Origin: Bin16 sp965206315
GTDB taxonomy: Bacteria > Chloroflexota > Dehalococcoidia > Lucifugimonadales > Australimonadaceae
Reading direction: 5' to 3'
Assembly: GCA_965206315.1 (NCBI GenBank)
Contig: OZ242210.1
Location: 2,418,001-2,482,000 of the forward strand
DNA length: 64,000 bases
How positions within the stretch are numbered: the first letter of the stretch is position 1; each line of letters begins with the position of its first letter. Of this stretch, positions 33,240 through 41,398 are shown piece after piece. The notes under the pieces were generated by a model, which saw only the letters and a list, made by a program, of their open reading frames with translations, had not been told where the DNA came from and did no database searches. The translations under genes were made by a program, and so were the position numbers.

Positions 33240-33751
33240 ACGGAAGGAACCTCCGGGTAAGTCAGGAATCGTTTGGGATTATACAGGCGTGCGGCGGGCG
33301 CGAGCGTCAGCAGCGACAGAGAACTTTTGGGAGGACACGCTGCTCATTTCTGCTCACCAGCCCTGATTTCACCTCTGGATCGGCCTCGCAGTGCGAGCAG
33401 TCCAACTGCTCACTACTGCTCATCCACTGCTCATTTGCCCGTCATTACTGCTCGAACCCACCCATTCCTGCTCATCCCGCCGGGTCGGGTTGCAGTTGCC
33501 CTGCGTTTCGACCGCCTTGCTCATGGGAACAGCGTACGCGGACGTGGACTGTTGGTGGAAGGGGCGGATGTCACGAATACGTTGGAGCCGCGCGACGGGC
33601 GGGCAGCGCTGTCTGCCATAGGAAGGCGTCAGCAGTTCTTGCAGGGGGTAACACCAGGGGCACAGCGAGGCGTACCCAGTGAGCGACGTTTCCCATCGCG
33701 CGCCCCTCCCAACGACTTCCGCAGCGAGTCAACGAAGTCGCGGAGGGAATC
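33240..33751. other. Intergenic region between the Nmad cassette and dapL
   Basis: 512 bases with no credible gene. It holds the dapL promoter region (33278-33283) and the TGCTCA array at 33341-33474. The remainder (33475-33751) shows no recognisable feature. Confidence 0.6.
33341..33474. repeat. Array of helically phased TGCTCA motifs
   Basis: TGCTCA occurs at 33341, 33351, 33407, 33417, 33428 and 33469, with a variant TGCTCG at 33449. Successive distances are 10, 56, 10, 11, 21 and 20 bases, close to whole numbers of DNA turns except the 56-base gap. It lies at the 3' side of the four-gene cassette and upstream of dapL. The 14-mer CTCATTTCTGCTCA at 33343-33356 recurs at 14850-14863. Confidence 0.7.
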
Positions 33752-34375
33752 TTACTCCCAATCGAACGGCGTACTCAACCGCCCTTTGAACCCCTTTGCC
33801 CGTTTTCCTTCAAACCAGTCGATGAAGTTCTCAACTACCTCTCTTTCTCCACGAACATGTGATCGGAAGCGTTTGTAATTCCTGCCTACGATAAGGGTAC
33901 TCAGGTCGCTTGGAAGTGGTGGGGCGTCGCAGCCCCAGTAGATGAAATTCCTGCTGGCAAGCACCTTCTCGCCACCCAAGTCGGTTTCTTGGTGTTGCAA
34001 GCAGGGTGTTCCGTCGCGATGGCTGTGCCAAGACAGGTCTTGTTTCCAGTTGCCCTTGTTGTCTTTGTGATAGATATTGTCCCCGCGAGTCTTCGCGGTG
34101 CCCGCGTTCATGTCTGGACGCTTGATTTGGTAACGTGCGCTGCGCGAGTACTCTTCGAAAGTCATCGGTTCCTCGGTTATCCGCATAGCGTAAACGACGC
34201 GGTACTCCACTGCTGATTTTCTGTACTCAGCACCGGTCAGACCAATTACATAATCCCACTTCCGAGCAGTTCGACGAATGCCAGGTTTGCAGCACGCGAG
34301 TGTGCAAACGCGGTGGAACGGGTTTGGGGCAAAGCCTTCATCGTAGCGTACGATGTAGGAGTAGAGCGTGGTCAT
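33752..34375 (-). CDS. Nmad2-like (nucleotide modification associated domain 2) protein
   Basis: A 207-residue protein. It opens LYSYIVRYDEGFAPNPFHRV (4-23), followed by CTLACCKPGIRRTARKWDYVIGL, VVYAMRITEEPMTFEEY, a GDNIYHKD block and YWGCDAPPLPS. This order matches my recollection of the Nmad2 family, named for its repeated association with predicted DNA base-modification systems. Biochemical function is unknown; binding or processing of modified nucleotides is inferred. Last gene of the four-gene cassette, 24 bases after the Nmad3-like gene, with AGGAGGA upstream. Lower GC than dapL and dapF. Confidence 0.75.
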   Translation of the reverse strand: MTTLYSYIVRYDEGFAPNPFHRVCTLACCKPGIRRTARKWDYVIGLTGAEYRKSAVEYRVVYAMRITEEPMTFEEYSRSARYQIKRPDMNAGTAKTRGDNIYHKDNKGNWKQDLSWHSHRDGTPCLQHQETDLGGEKVLASRNFIYWGCDAPPLPSDLSTLIVGRNYKRFRSHVRGEREVVENFIDWFEGKRAKGFKGRLSTPFDWE

Positions 34376-34399
34376 TCTGACGAATCCTCCTGTATGGGT

Positions 34400-35152
34400 T
34401 CAGCCCTCCAACAACTCTGCGTCGTGCTCGCCGGTGTACTGAGCAATCCACGACCGCAGCTTTTCCGTGCGTTTGACTTGTTCGGGGACGCTCGTGTCCA
34501 GCATACAGCGGCAGGCGCGGGTGTAGGAGCCGATGACTCCCAACTCGCTTCGGTGAGCCGACCATTCCCACGGCTGGCCATACGTATCTCTGAACGCTTG
34601 GTCGCATATCTCACGGGTAACGGGAACGGCACGATCCAACCTGCGCGACTTATCTGTTCCTGCGACTCCGAGGAACCGCCTGTCGCCCCTGAGCGCGTGA
34701 GCGTTCCTGGTGAAACGCGGCGAATCCGGCGTCAGGAATGCTGCTTCGCTTTCTGCATGGAGTCCGCCGATGAGGTAGAAGCCATCCCCCGGGGTTAACT
34801 TGGCTGGCTTGGCTCGTGCCCCTGCCCTGCGGCTCAGCCTCACGAGGAACAGCAGAACGTCGCCGCGCTCCAGGCTCGTGAGGTTCGAGGAGCGCCCGTT
34901 GTCGCCGCTGTCGCCGTAGGTGAGCGTCTCGAATTCGGGGTCGTTGTGGCAAGCGGCGTTCCAGAGGTCTTGCGGGACATAGTCCCGCAGGTCTCGGCCG
35001 GAGTCGTAGTGCGACCGCAGGTCGCGGTAACGGACAGCGCGAGGGGATTCCTTATCGGCGATGGGCAGGAACTCGAACGTGCCGTCATCGAAGAGGGGGC
35101 TGGCAAAGCGGTCGCTGGAATTCGCACCTACGTTGGCGAGGTAGACCCGCAT
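34400..35152 (-). CDS. Nmad3-like (nucleotide modification associated domain 3) protein
   Basis: A 250-residue protein. The N-terminal half reads MRVYLANVGANSSDRF, SPLFDDGTFEFLPIAD, YRDLRSHY, HNDPEFETLTYGD, LERGDVLLFLVRLSR and GFYLIGGLHAE. The run 'SP-x-F-x-DGT-x-x-x-x-PI ... DP ... L-x-x-GD-x-LLF' is what I recognise as Nmad3-like. The C-terminal half is Arg-rich and helical. Function is unknown; a role in recognising or processing modified DNA is inferred from the family name and from its neighbours (PD-(D/E)XK nuclease upstream, Nmad2-like downstream). GAGG lies 5 bases before the ATG. Confidence 0.72.
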   Translation of the reverse strand: MRVYLANVGANSSDRFASPLFDDGTFEFLPIADKESPRAVRYRDLRSHYDSGRDLRDYVPQDLWNAACHNDPEFETLTYGDSGDNGRSSNLTSLERGDVLLFLVRLSRRAGARAKPAKLTPGDGFYLIGGLHAESEAAFLTPDSPRFTRNAHALRGDRRFLGVAGTDKSRRLDRAVPVTREICDQAFRDTYGQPWEWSAHRSELGVIGSYTRACRCMLDTSVPEQVKRTEKLRSWIAQYTGEHDAELLEG

Positions 35153-35170
35153 CAGTGCCTCAGCATCAGT

Positions 35171-35578
35171 CTAGGCCGACAGCAGTGGGGCCAGCTTTGC
35201 GTCCAGATTATCGTTCTCGTCTTGTATCTGGATTAGATGCACGCCTGATTCCGCAAAGAAGTCGGCCAGATTCTTCCCCACGATCATGTTAGTCACCACA
35301 GCTTCCGTCACTTCCGAGTCAGGATAAGCGTACTGGACCCTGTCCTTGTAACCTTCGATCTGTGCGAACGTGGTGAGCATGTCCAAGTAGTCACTCTTCG
35401 CGCCAGCCTTGACCTCGAAGAGCAGGATGCGGTCATGGGGCAGGTAAACGAGGAGGTCTGCCCTGCCTCCCCAGGGTAGGCGTTCTTCTTGGGCTACTTC
35501 AAAACCGGATGCTCTGAAGTACTCTGCAAGGGTTTGGGTAATGGCACGCCCCCGCACTGGTTCCTTCCGCAAGTTCAT
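35171..35578 (-). CDS. PD-(D/E)XK-fold nuclease, small stand-alone
   Basis: A 135-residue protein consisting of one restriction-type nuclease core. Residues: a helix with Glu near 31-32, the beta hairpin GGRADLLVYL with Asp 41, and ILLFEVKAG with the E55-x-K57 pair, then a helix SDYLDMLTTFAQIEGYK. This is the canonical D-(n)-E-x-K active site. The start is set at the ATG at 35578: GGAGG lies 5 bases upstream and the ATG overlaps the previous stop by 4 bases. The ATG at 35590 is less well supported. Expected to cut DNA, perhaps directed by the two Nmad-like proteins. Confidence 0.8.
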   Translation of the reverse strand: MNLRKEPVRGRAITQTLAEYFRASGFEVAQEERLPWGGRADLLVYLPHDRILLFEVKAGAKSDYLDMLTTFAQIEGYKDRVQYAYPDSEVTEAVVTNMIVGKNLADFFAESGVHLIQIQDENDNLDAKLAPLLSA

Positions 35579-36168
35579 CTGATCCTCCATTCCATCCTCG
35601 GTCGCTTCAGAGTTGCCTCGAGGAGCGACACGGCCAAAGAAACCCCTATGCCCAAGACTGCCAACGCGAGTCCCTGTCTCCAGTCCGCAACGAAATAGCC
35701 ACCCAGCGCCAGCACAGCAACAAGCGCCAGCTTATTCCAGAGGTCACGTTGCGCAACGTGAGTCTGAACGCGGTCAAGCCAGCCTGACGGCTTGGCTTCC
35801 ACCGCAGTACCGGGTGAACTGTCGTCTTCGAGTCTGGCCTTCACGAACTGGAACCTGCCTCCGCTACGCTTCACCTGCCTCTCGATGACTTCTACCGTGT
35901 GCTCCGTCAGAGCAAGTAATGTCTCGTTGGACGAGTAGACGAATTCCAGCACATACCCCACCACCCCTCCACCCGGCATTGAGAATACAGCCATTGACTC
36001 ATTGGTTGGGCGGCATGCGTATACAATTGCCGAGGCGGAACGCTGGCTCACGATGCTGTCCTCTACAGCCTGTTCAATCGAGACTGCATCAGTGAAGGCG
36101 TTCTTCAAACAGGCCACCGTCTGCTCATCGCTGAGGTCGTCCACGCGGATCTGAATCGCTACGTGCAT
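35575..36168 (-). CDS. Two-helix membrane protein of the Nmad cassette
   Basis: A 197-residue protein of unrecognised family. Residues 1-115 are a soluble alpha/beta domain (MHVAIQIRVDDLSDEQ, GGGVVGYVLEFVYSSNETLLALTEHTVEVIERQ). Residues 147-160 and 167-184 are two short hydrophobic helices, and the end is basic (KRPRMEWRIR). Topology suggests a cytosolic sensor with a membrane hairpin, as in effectors that damage membranes, but this is inference. It starts 9 bases after dapF and is coupled (ATGA) to the nuclease gene, so the cassette may be read from the dapF promoter. Confidence 0.7.
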   Translation of the reverse strand: MHVAIQIRVDDLSDEQTVACLKNAFTDAVSIEQAVEDSIVSQRSASAIVYACRPTNESMAVFSMPGGGVVGYVLEFVYSSNETLLALTEHTVEVIERQVKRSGGRFQFVKARLEDDSSPGTAVEAKPSGWLDRVQTHVAQRDLWNKLALVAVLALGGYFVADWRQGLALAVLGIGVSLAVSLLEATLKRPRMEWRIR

Positions 36169-36177
36169 TCGCCTCTC

Positions 36178-37083
36178 TCAGTCCGGGAACTCGCCGGAGA
36201 AGACCTCGACCGCGTCGCCGTCCATGAACACGGGGCCGTGGCCGGGCCAGGTGATGGTGAGTTCGCCGCCGGGCACCTCGACACGGACCTCGTCGTCGAC
36301 CATGCCGTGCAGGCGCGCCGCAACGACGATGGAGCTCACGCCCGTCCCGCAGGCGAGCGTCAGGCCGGAGCCGCGCTCCCACGTGCGCGAGATGAGGTGG
36401 TCGCGCGCCACGAAGTTCGCCAGGTGGAAGTTGATCCTGCGCGGGTACGCCTCGTGGTGCTCCATGCGGGGGCCGAGCCTGTCCAGTTCGACATCGTTCA
36501 CCGGCTCGTCGATGAACGCCGTGACGTGCGGGTTGCCCATCGAGACCGCGGTGAGTGTGAACGTGACGCCGTTCACCTCCACCGGCGCGTCGAACGCGAG
36601 TTCGTCCGGACGCAGCCCGAGCGATTCGACGAGGCCGACGTCCAGCGCTGAGTAGTCGCTGGGGCCCATCTTCGAGGCGTCGACGGGCACGTCCTCGGCG
36701 CGGAGGATGGGTTCGCCCATGTTGACGCGCGCGCCGACGACGCGGTCGCCGCTCCAGTGTGGGGCGATGTTCAAGACGCCCGCGCCGGTCTCCACGTCCA
36801 GCGTGGTCCCGTTGGCGGGCACCATGCCGCGCTCCAGGACGAACTTGGCGAAGCAGCGGATGCCGTTGCCACACATCTCGCCCTCGGAGCCGTCGAGGTT
36901 GTACATCCGCATCCGGACAGGGGCGCGTTCAGACGGCGCGACGACGATGAGACCGTCCGCGCCGACGCCGAAATGGCGGTCGGATATGCGCCGGGCGATG
37001 TCCGGCCAGTCGCGTTGCTCGTTCAGGCCGTCGACGTAGATGTAGTCGTTGCCTGCGCCCTGGAGTTTCGTGAAGTGCATCAC
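36178..37083 (-). CDS. dapF: Diaminopimelate epimerase
   Basis: A 301-residue enzyme converting LL- to meso-diaminopimelate for lysine and peptidoglycan synthesis. Both catalytic cysteines are present: MCGNGIRCF (about 70-78) and ACGTGVSS (about 226-233). Substrate contacts include KLQGAGNDYIYVD and VSMGNPHVTAF. It forms a short pathway with DapL. The four-gene cassette is inserted between dapF and dapL on the same strand. Confidence 0.97.
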   Translation of the reverse strand: MMHFTKLQGAGNDYIYVDGLNEQRDWPDIARRISDRHFGVGADGLIVVAPSERAPVRMRMYNLDGSEGEMCGNGIRCFAKFVLERGMVPANGTTLDVETGAGVLNIAPHWSGDRVVGARVNMGEPILRAEDVPVDASKMGPSDYSALDVGLVESLGLRPDELAFDAPVEVNGVTFTLTAVSMGNPHVTAFIDEPVNDVELDRLGPRMEHHEAYPRRINFHLANFVARDHLISRTWERGSGLTLACGTGVSSIVVAARLHGMVDDEVRVEVPGGELTITWPGHGPVFMDGDAVEVFSGEFPD

Positions 37084-37183
37084 CGTTCCTCGGAGGTCAG
37101 TTTAGCATGCCACGTCCCCTGCCCTCTCTCCACAGGCATGAACGGGGGTACTATAGAGGGAGTCGCCTGCGAGGAGGGACGCC

Positions 37184-37768
37184 ATGCGAATCACGAACCT
37201 GGACGCGCTGATCGTCGTCGACGTGCAGAACGACTTCTGTCCCGGCGGGTCGCTGGGCGTGACCGGCGGGGACGCCGTGGCGCGGAAGATGGGCGCAACC
37301 GCCAGGACGTTCGCGGAGCGCGGCGGCAAGGTGTTCGCGACGCAGGACTGGCACCCGGCGGGGCACCTGTCGTTCGCGGCGCAGGGCGGGCAGTGGCCGG
37401 ACCACTGCGTGCAGGACTCGCACGGCGCGGCGTTCCACGCGGAGTTAGGGCTGCCGGAGGGGACGCGGGTGATCCGCAAGGGCGCGAGCCTGGACAAGGA
37501 CGCCTACTCCGGCTTCATCGACTCCGACCTCGACGCGCAGCTCAAGGCGGGCGGCATCAACCGGGTGTACGTAGGCGGGCTGGCTACCGACTACTGCGTG
37601 GTGAACACGGTTGTGGACGCGCTCGCCAACGGCTACGAGACGTACGTGCTGGCGGACGCCGTCGCGGCGGTGAACGTCGAACCCGGCGACGGCGATCGGG
37701 CGCTGCACCTGATGGAGCTGAACGGCGCGGTGCTCACGACGACGGAAGAGGCCTTGGCGGAGGAGTAG
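37184..37768 (+). CDS. pncA: Nicotinamidase (PncA)
   Basis: A 194-residue cysteine hydrolase that turns nicotinamide into nicotinate in NAD salvage. Catalytic residues: Asp in VVDVQNDFCPGG (about 11-22), a metal site around FATQDWHPAGHLSF, Lys in VIRKGA, and the nucleophile Cys in GLATDYCVVNT. GAGGAGGG precedes the ATG. It is followed directly by repeat clusters and then by pncB on the other strand, so the two steps of the Preiss-Handler route are neighbours. Confidence 0.95.
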   Translation: MRITNLDALIVVDVQNDFCPGGSLGVTGGDAVARKMGATARTFAERGGKVFATQDWHPAGHLSFAAQGGQWPDHCVQDSHGAAFHAELGLPEGTRVIRKGASLDKDAYSGFIDSDLDAQLKAGGINRVYVGGLATDYCVVNTVVDALANGYETYVLADAVAAVNVEPGDGDRALHLMELNGAVLTTTEEALAEE

Positions 37769-37781
37769 CGGCCAGCCTCTG

Positions 37782-38090
37782 GAGGGCCCTCACCCGCCGC
37801 TGCGCGGCGACCTCTCCCCGAGGGAGAGGGGTACCACACCCCACCCTGTTCACCCCCATCCTAACCTTCCCCCGTCAAGGGGGAAGGGACCAAGCACCCC
37901 CTGAGAGATGCTTCGACTACGCCTCCGGCTCCGCTCAACATGACAACACCCCCATTCCACACCGCCGGTTCACCCTCTCCCTAACCCTCTCCCCTCAGGG
38001 CGAGGGGACCAAACGCCCCGCCCATGCCCTTCCCACACAGGGCCCTCACCCACGCGCTAAAGCGCGTTGCCCTCTCCCTCAGGAGAGGGA
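37782..38090. repeat. Cluster of intergenic repeats: B, C, E, B
   Basis: 37782-37831 and 38040-38090 are family B (GGGCCCTCACCC ... CTCTCC ... GGAGAGGG). 37853-37891 is family C, with a CCTTCCCCC/GGGGGAAGG hairpin. 37903-37949 is family E (GAGAGATGCTTCGACT ... ATGACAACACC). The last B copy overlaps the final codons of pncB. Confidence 0.85.
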
Positions 38091-39464
38091 ATTCTTGTCC
38101 CGCTGCTGCCGCGCAAGCGTGTTCTGCGTTGCACCCCACTGCAACTCCTCGAGCGCCCAGGTGTGGTGCACGGGGTAGAGGTCAGGCGAACGCAGCGTCT
38201 TGTACCACTCCGGCAGGCGCGCGAAACCGGCGGCGAATCGCTCCCGCAGTTCCGGCAGCGTTGGCGCCGGGCCGGTGCGCTGTCCGTCGCGCATGACGGA
38301 AGCCAACAGGGGCGCGCCGTCTGCGTCCGGAAGCCGCTCGTCCTCGAGCGCCAGGTTGTCGCTCGTGTACATCCCATCCGCGTCCGTCCGGCGGTAGACC
38401 TGCTTGCGCCCGGCGAGCGATGCCTTGCCTTCGCTGAGCTTGAGCACGGGCGCGCCATCGTACTCAGCAAGCTTGTACGCCCAGTCCATCCACGGCGCAT
38501 CGGCCGAGACGCCGAGCTTGGTGCCGATGCCGAAGCCGTCGATCGGCGCTCCGGCTGCGAGCAGCGCTTCCATGTCGAACTCGTCGAGACCGCCGCTGGC
38601 GAAGACCCGCACGTCCGTCAGGCCGGCTTCATCGAGGATCCTGCGGCTCGCGACGGAGAGCGCGAGGAGGTCACCGCTGTCGAGCCGGATGGCGCGCAGC
38701 GCGTGGCCGGACTCGCGGAGACGCACCCCCGTCTGTGCGGCGCGACGGACGCCCTCGACCGTGTCGTAGGTGTCGACCAGCAGCGTGCTCGTGTCCGGGA
38801 AGGAGTCGGCGTAGGCGTCGAACGCCTCAGTCTCCGTCGGGAAACTGGAGATGAAGGAGTGCGCCATCGTGCCGACCGGCGGGATGCCGTAGCGGGCGGC
38901 GGCGAGCACGTTGCTCGTGCCGCCGAACCCCACGAGGTAGCTGACGCGGGCGAGCCGGTCCGCCGCCTCCTCGCCCTGGGTGCGGCGCGCCGCGAACTCG
39001 ACGACCGCCCTGCCCTGTGCCGCGTACATGACGCGCGCGGCCTTCGTAGCAAGCATCGTCTGCAGGCCGATGGCGTTCATCACCGCCGTCTCGACGAGCT
39101 GGGCCTCGATGACGGGCGCGGTGACCTCGACGACCGGCTCCTCCGCGAAGACGAGTTCGCCCTCGCCCATCGCGCGGACGTCGCCGGTGAAGCGCAGCGA
39201 CGGCAGCCAGTCGAGGAATGCGGGGTCGAAGAGGCCGAGCGAGCGCAGGTAGGCGACGTCCGCGTCGGTGAAGCGGAGCGCCTCGAGGTGAGCGAGCGCG
39301 TCCTCCAGCCCGGCGAAGACTGCATATCCGCGGTCGGGCGGGAGATTGCGGAAGGCGAGGCTAAAGGTGGCGGGGGCGTTGTGGCCGTGCTGCCAGTACG
39401 CCTGCGCCATGGTCAGTTCGTAGAGGTCAGCGAAGAGCGCGCGGCTCGGTTGGGGCTCGGCCAT
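38079..39464 (-). CDS. pncB: Nicotinate phosphoribosyltransferase (PncB)
   Basis: A 461-residue type II phosphoribosyltransferase producing nicotinate mononucleotide. Blocks: LFADLYELTMAQAYW, FSLAFRNLPPDRGYAVFAGLE, FAARRTQGEEAADR, GIPPVGTMAHSFISSF, IRLDSGDLLALSVASRRILDEAGL, FASGGLDEF and FGIGTKLGVSADAP. The last residues (about RDKNSLS) are encoded by a family B repeat, so the original C-terminus may have been altered by repeat insertion. Faces pncA. Confidence 0.94.
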   Translation of the reverse strand: MAEPQPSRALFADLYELTMAQAYWQHGHNAPATFSLAFRNLPPDRGYAVFAGLEDALAHLEALRFTDADVAYLRSLGLFDPAFLDWLPSLRFTGDVRAMGEGELVFAEEPVVEVTAPVIEAQLVETAVMNAIGLQTMLATKAARVMYAAQGRAVVEFAARRTQGEEAADRLARVSYLVGFGGTSNVLAAARYGIPPVGTMAHSFISSFPTETEAFDAYADSFPDTSTLLVDTYDTVEGVRRAAQTGVRLRESGHALRAIRLDSGDLLALSVASRRILDEAGLTDVRVFASGGLDEFDMEALLAAGAPIDGFGIGTKLGVSADAPWMDWAYKLAEYDGAPVLKLSEGKASLAGRKQVYRRTDADGMYTSDNLALEDERLPDADGAPLLASVMRDGQRTGPAPTLPELRERFAAGFARLPEWYKTLRSPDLYPVHHTWALEELQWGATQNTLARQQRDKNSLS

Positions 39465-39529
39465 ATAACGATGCTAAGGAGAGGCGTGCGCTCGGTCAAC
39501 CGGCGAGTGGCATGGGCAGGCCTGCTGCA

Positions 39530-39890
39530 GGCCCTCACCCCCGCGCTGACGCGCGTTACCCTCTCCCCCAGGAGAGGGGAGCAGGCAGACTGCGAGGTTC
39601 CTGCCTCCGCAGGAACGACGGCAAGGGCGTCCACAAGGGACGCCCCTACATCAGGCGCCGCTCCACACCCCGTCCCTGCAGGGCCCTCACCCGCGCGCTG
39701 AAGCGCGCTGCCCTCTCCCCCAGGAGAGGGGATCAAGCAAGGGCGCCCACGAGGGACGCCCCTACACCAGACCCCGGTCACCCCCATCCTAACCTTCCCC
39801 CATCAAGGGGGAAGGGATCAGGGCCGCCCTCCCACACCCCTCCGCGTGCGCTGCCCGCGCACTCTGGATTCCCGCCGGTGCGGGAATGAC
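39530..39890. repeat. Densest repeat cluster: B, A-half, D, B, D, C, A
   Basis: Family B at 39530-39580 and 39681-39731; a half-A hairpin (GAGGTTCCTGCC ... GGAACGAC) around 39593-39619; family D (AAGGGCG...ACGCCCCTACA) at 39622-39651 and 39739-39769; family C at 39781-39820; a full family A at 39845-39890, ending 20 bases before the stop of the next minus-strand gene. This almost fills the 446-base gap. Confidence 0.85.
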
Positions 39891-39910
39891 AGGGGATTGC
39901 TCCCCCGTGC

Positions 39911-40927
39911 TTACAGGTCGAGCATGGGCGGGGCGAAGAGCTCCTCCATGTCCGGCTTGCGGGGGATGAAGCCCTGCTCGTGGGAGAAGCCGATCATGGT
40001 GTCGATCATCTTCTGGTTGTCCTTCAGTCCGTAGGTGAAGGGGTCCGAACCGAAGATTGAGCGGGTCTGCGCCATGTACTGCGAGCCGAAGATGAGGTCG
40101 CTCGGAACACGGCTGGAGAGCTCGGCGTACCACTCCTCCTTCGCGCGCACGAAGGCTGCGTAGAGGTTGAAGGCGACCCACGGATACTTCTCGTGGATGT
40201 CGCCGCGTATGGCGTAGCAGTGGTTGGCGGGAATGTAGCCGTGCGTTTCGAAGAAGCGCTTCCCCTCCGCCATGAAGTCCGGGAAGAGCGGCTTGACCTT
40301 GGCGAACTCCTCGGGCTTCGGGCGGATGGTGGTCGAGCGGTCGATGACGTTCTTCTCGTTGGAGAAGGCGCGGCCGATGGGGGCGGCGTCGAGTTCGCCG
40401 CGGGCGAGCATCGTCGCGAGGCTCTTGTCCTCCGGGATGCGGTTGAACTTGATGCCATCCATCGGCTTGAAGCCGGTCGCGCCGCCGTGGCTCAGCTCCT
40501 CAGAGCGCTCCATCCACCAGTCGACGCTGAACTGGTCGACGCCGAAGTCGTGCTGGAGGACGCCGCGGGTCCAGAGGGAGGCGGTCTGCTGGTACTCGCC
40601 GACGCCGATGCGCTTGCCGTAGAGGTCGTTGGGCTTCTCGACGCCGGAGTCGACGTTGACGGAGAGCTGCGCGTGCATGAAGCGCCGCGACGGGAAGACG
40701 GGGATGGCGACCATGTCGCTGCCGCGGGCCTTGGCGATGAGGAGCGAGGAGAAGGACATCTCGCAGACCTCGAACTCCTCGAACTTGAGCTGGCGCCAGA
40801 AGGTCTCCGAGGGGTCGGAGTTCGTCCAGACGAGGTCAACGCCTTCCACCTCCACCTCGCCGTCCAGCAGCTTGGCGATGCGCTCGTTCCTCGCCGATAT
40901 GAAGCTGAGTTGCACTTTTCCTGCCAT
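39911..40927 (-). CDS. 4,5-dihydroxyphthalate decarboxylase-like / NMT1-fold protein
   Basis: A 338-residue protein without a signal peptide. It has the periplasmic-binding-protein fold typical of the family that includes Pht5-type decarboxylases: FISARNERIAKLLDGEVEVEGVD near the start, FEVCEMSFSSLLIAKARG, AIPVFPSRRFMHAQLSVN, DLYGKRIGVGEYQQTASLWTRGVL and AAPIGRAFSN. Cytosolic location argues for an enzyme rather than a transport protein. The true substrate is unknown. It sits at the start of the scattered catabolic genes, with a triple 10-base repeat about 170 bases upstream. Confidence 0.78.
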   Translation of the reverse strand: MAGKVQLSFISARNERIAKLLDGEVEVEGVDLVWTNSDPSETFWRQLKFEEFEVCEMSFSSLLIAKARGSDMVAIPVFPSRRFMHAQLSVNVDSGVEKPNDLYGKRIGVGEYQQTASLWTRGVLQHDFGVDQFSVDWWMERSEELSHGGATGFKPMDGIKFNRIPEDKSLATMLARGELDAAPIGRAFSNEKNVIDRSTTIRPKPEEFAKVKPLFPDFMAEGKRFFETHGYIPANHCYAIRGDIHEKYPWVAFNLYAAFVRAKEEWYAELSSRVPSDLIFGSQYMAQTRSIFGSDPFTYGLKDNQKMIDTMIGFSHEQGFIPRKPDMEELFAPPMLDL

Positions 40928-41302
40928 GGGTTCGCCCTCCTCCGGGATCGATGGTGTTCCGCGCGGCGAACATACCCGCCGCCTTGGGGGGTGTCAAACG
41001 CTGTTCTCCGCCTGCATTCGTGATGGTCTGTTGCCGGCCAGTTAGGAGTGCGCCTCGGGTTCGCAGGAGAAGCGATGCCGTCCGCGCTCGGGCGGTCGGT
41101 AACATTCGGTAACAATTGGCAACATTCCACTCGTGGGCAGGTGGGATTGGCGCTGGCGCTGCGGGGCTGGGTCCAGCGTAGGCGGCGGGGGCGCGGCAGC
41201 GCAATGGGCGGGTGTCAGACATCCTCACACCGCCCCTACCCCGTGTGCCCTGGCGGGCCGTGTAAGGGTATGAAATGGAGACGCCATGCCCAGCACCACC
41301 CC
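40928..41302. other. Intergenic region upstream of the decarboxylase-like gene
   Basis: The first 375 bases of a 471-base gap. No gene seen. Contains the 10-base triple repeat at 41098-41127 and is followed by the family B repeat at 41303. Confidence 0.6.
41098..41127. repeat. Three tandem 10-bp repeats
   Basis: GGTAACATTC, GGTAACAATT, GGCAACATTC follow without a gap, one helical turn each. They lie about 170 bases upstream of the divergent-reading decarboxylase-like gene and could be an operator. Confidence 0.65.
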
Positions 41303-41385
41303 GAGGGCCCTCACCCGCCGCGCAAGCGCGTCGACCTCTCCCTCAGGAGAGGTGGAATGCGAGGTTCCTGCCTGCGCAGGAACGA
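41303..41385. repeat. Repeat cluster: B and half-A
   Basis: Family B at 41303-41353 followed by a half-A hairpin (GAGGTTCCTGCCTGCGCAGG, 41360-41379). They fill the space next to the stop of the flavoprotein gene. Confidence 0.8.
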
Positions 41386-41398
41386 CGGGCTGTGGACC

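Noticed and set aside
33341..33474. TGCTCA array considered as a CRISPR remnant
   Set aside because: Repeat units are only six bases long, spacers are not of CRISPR size, and no cas gene is present.
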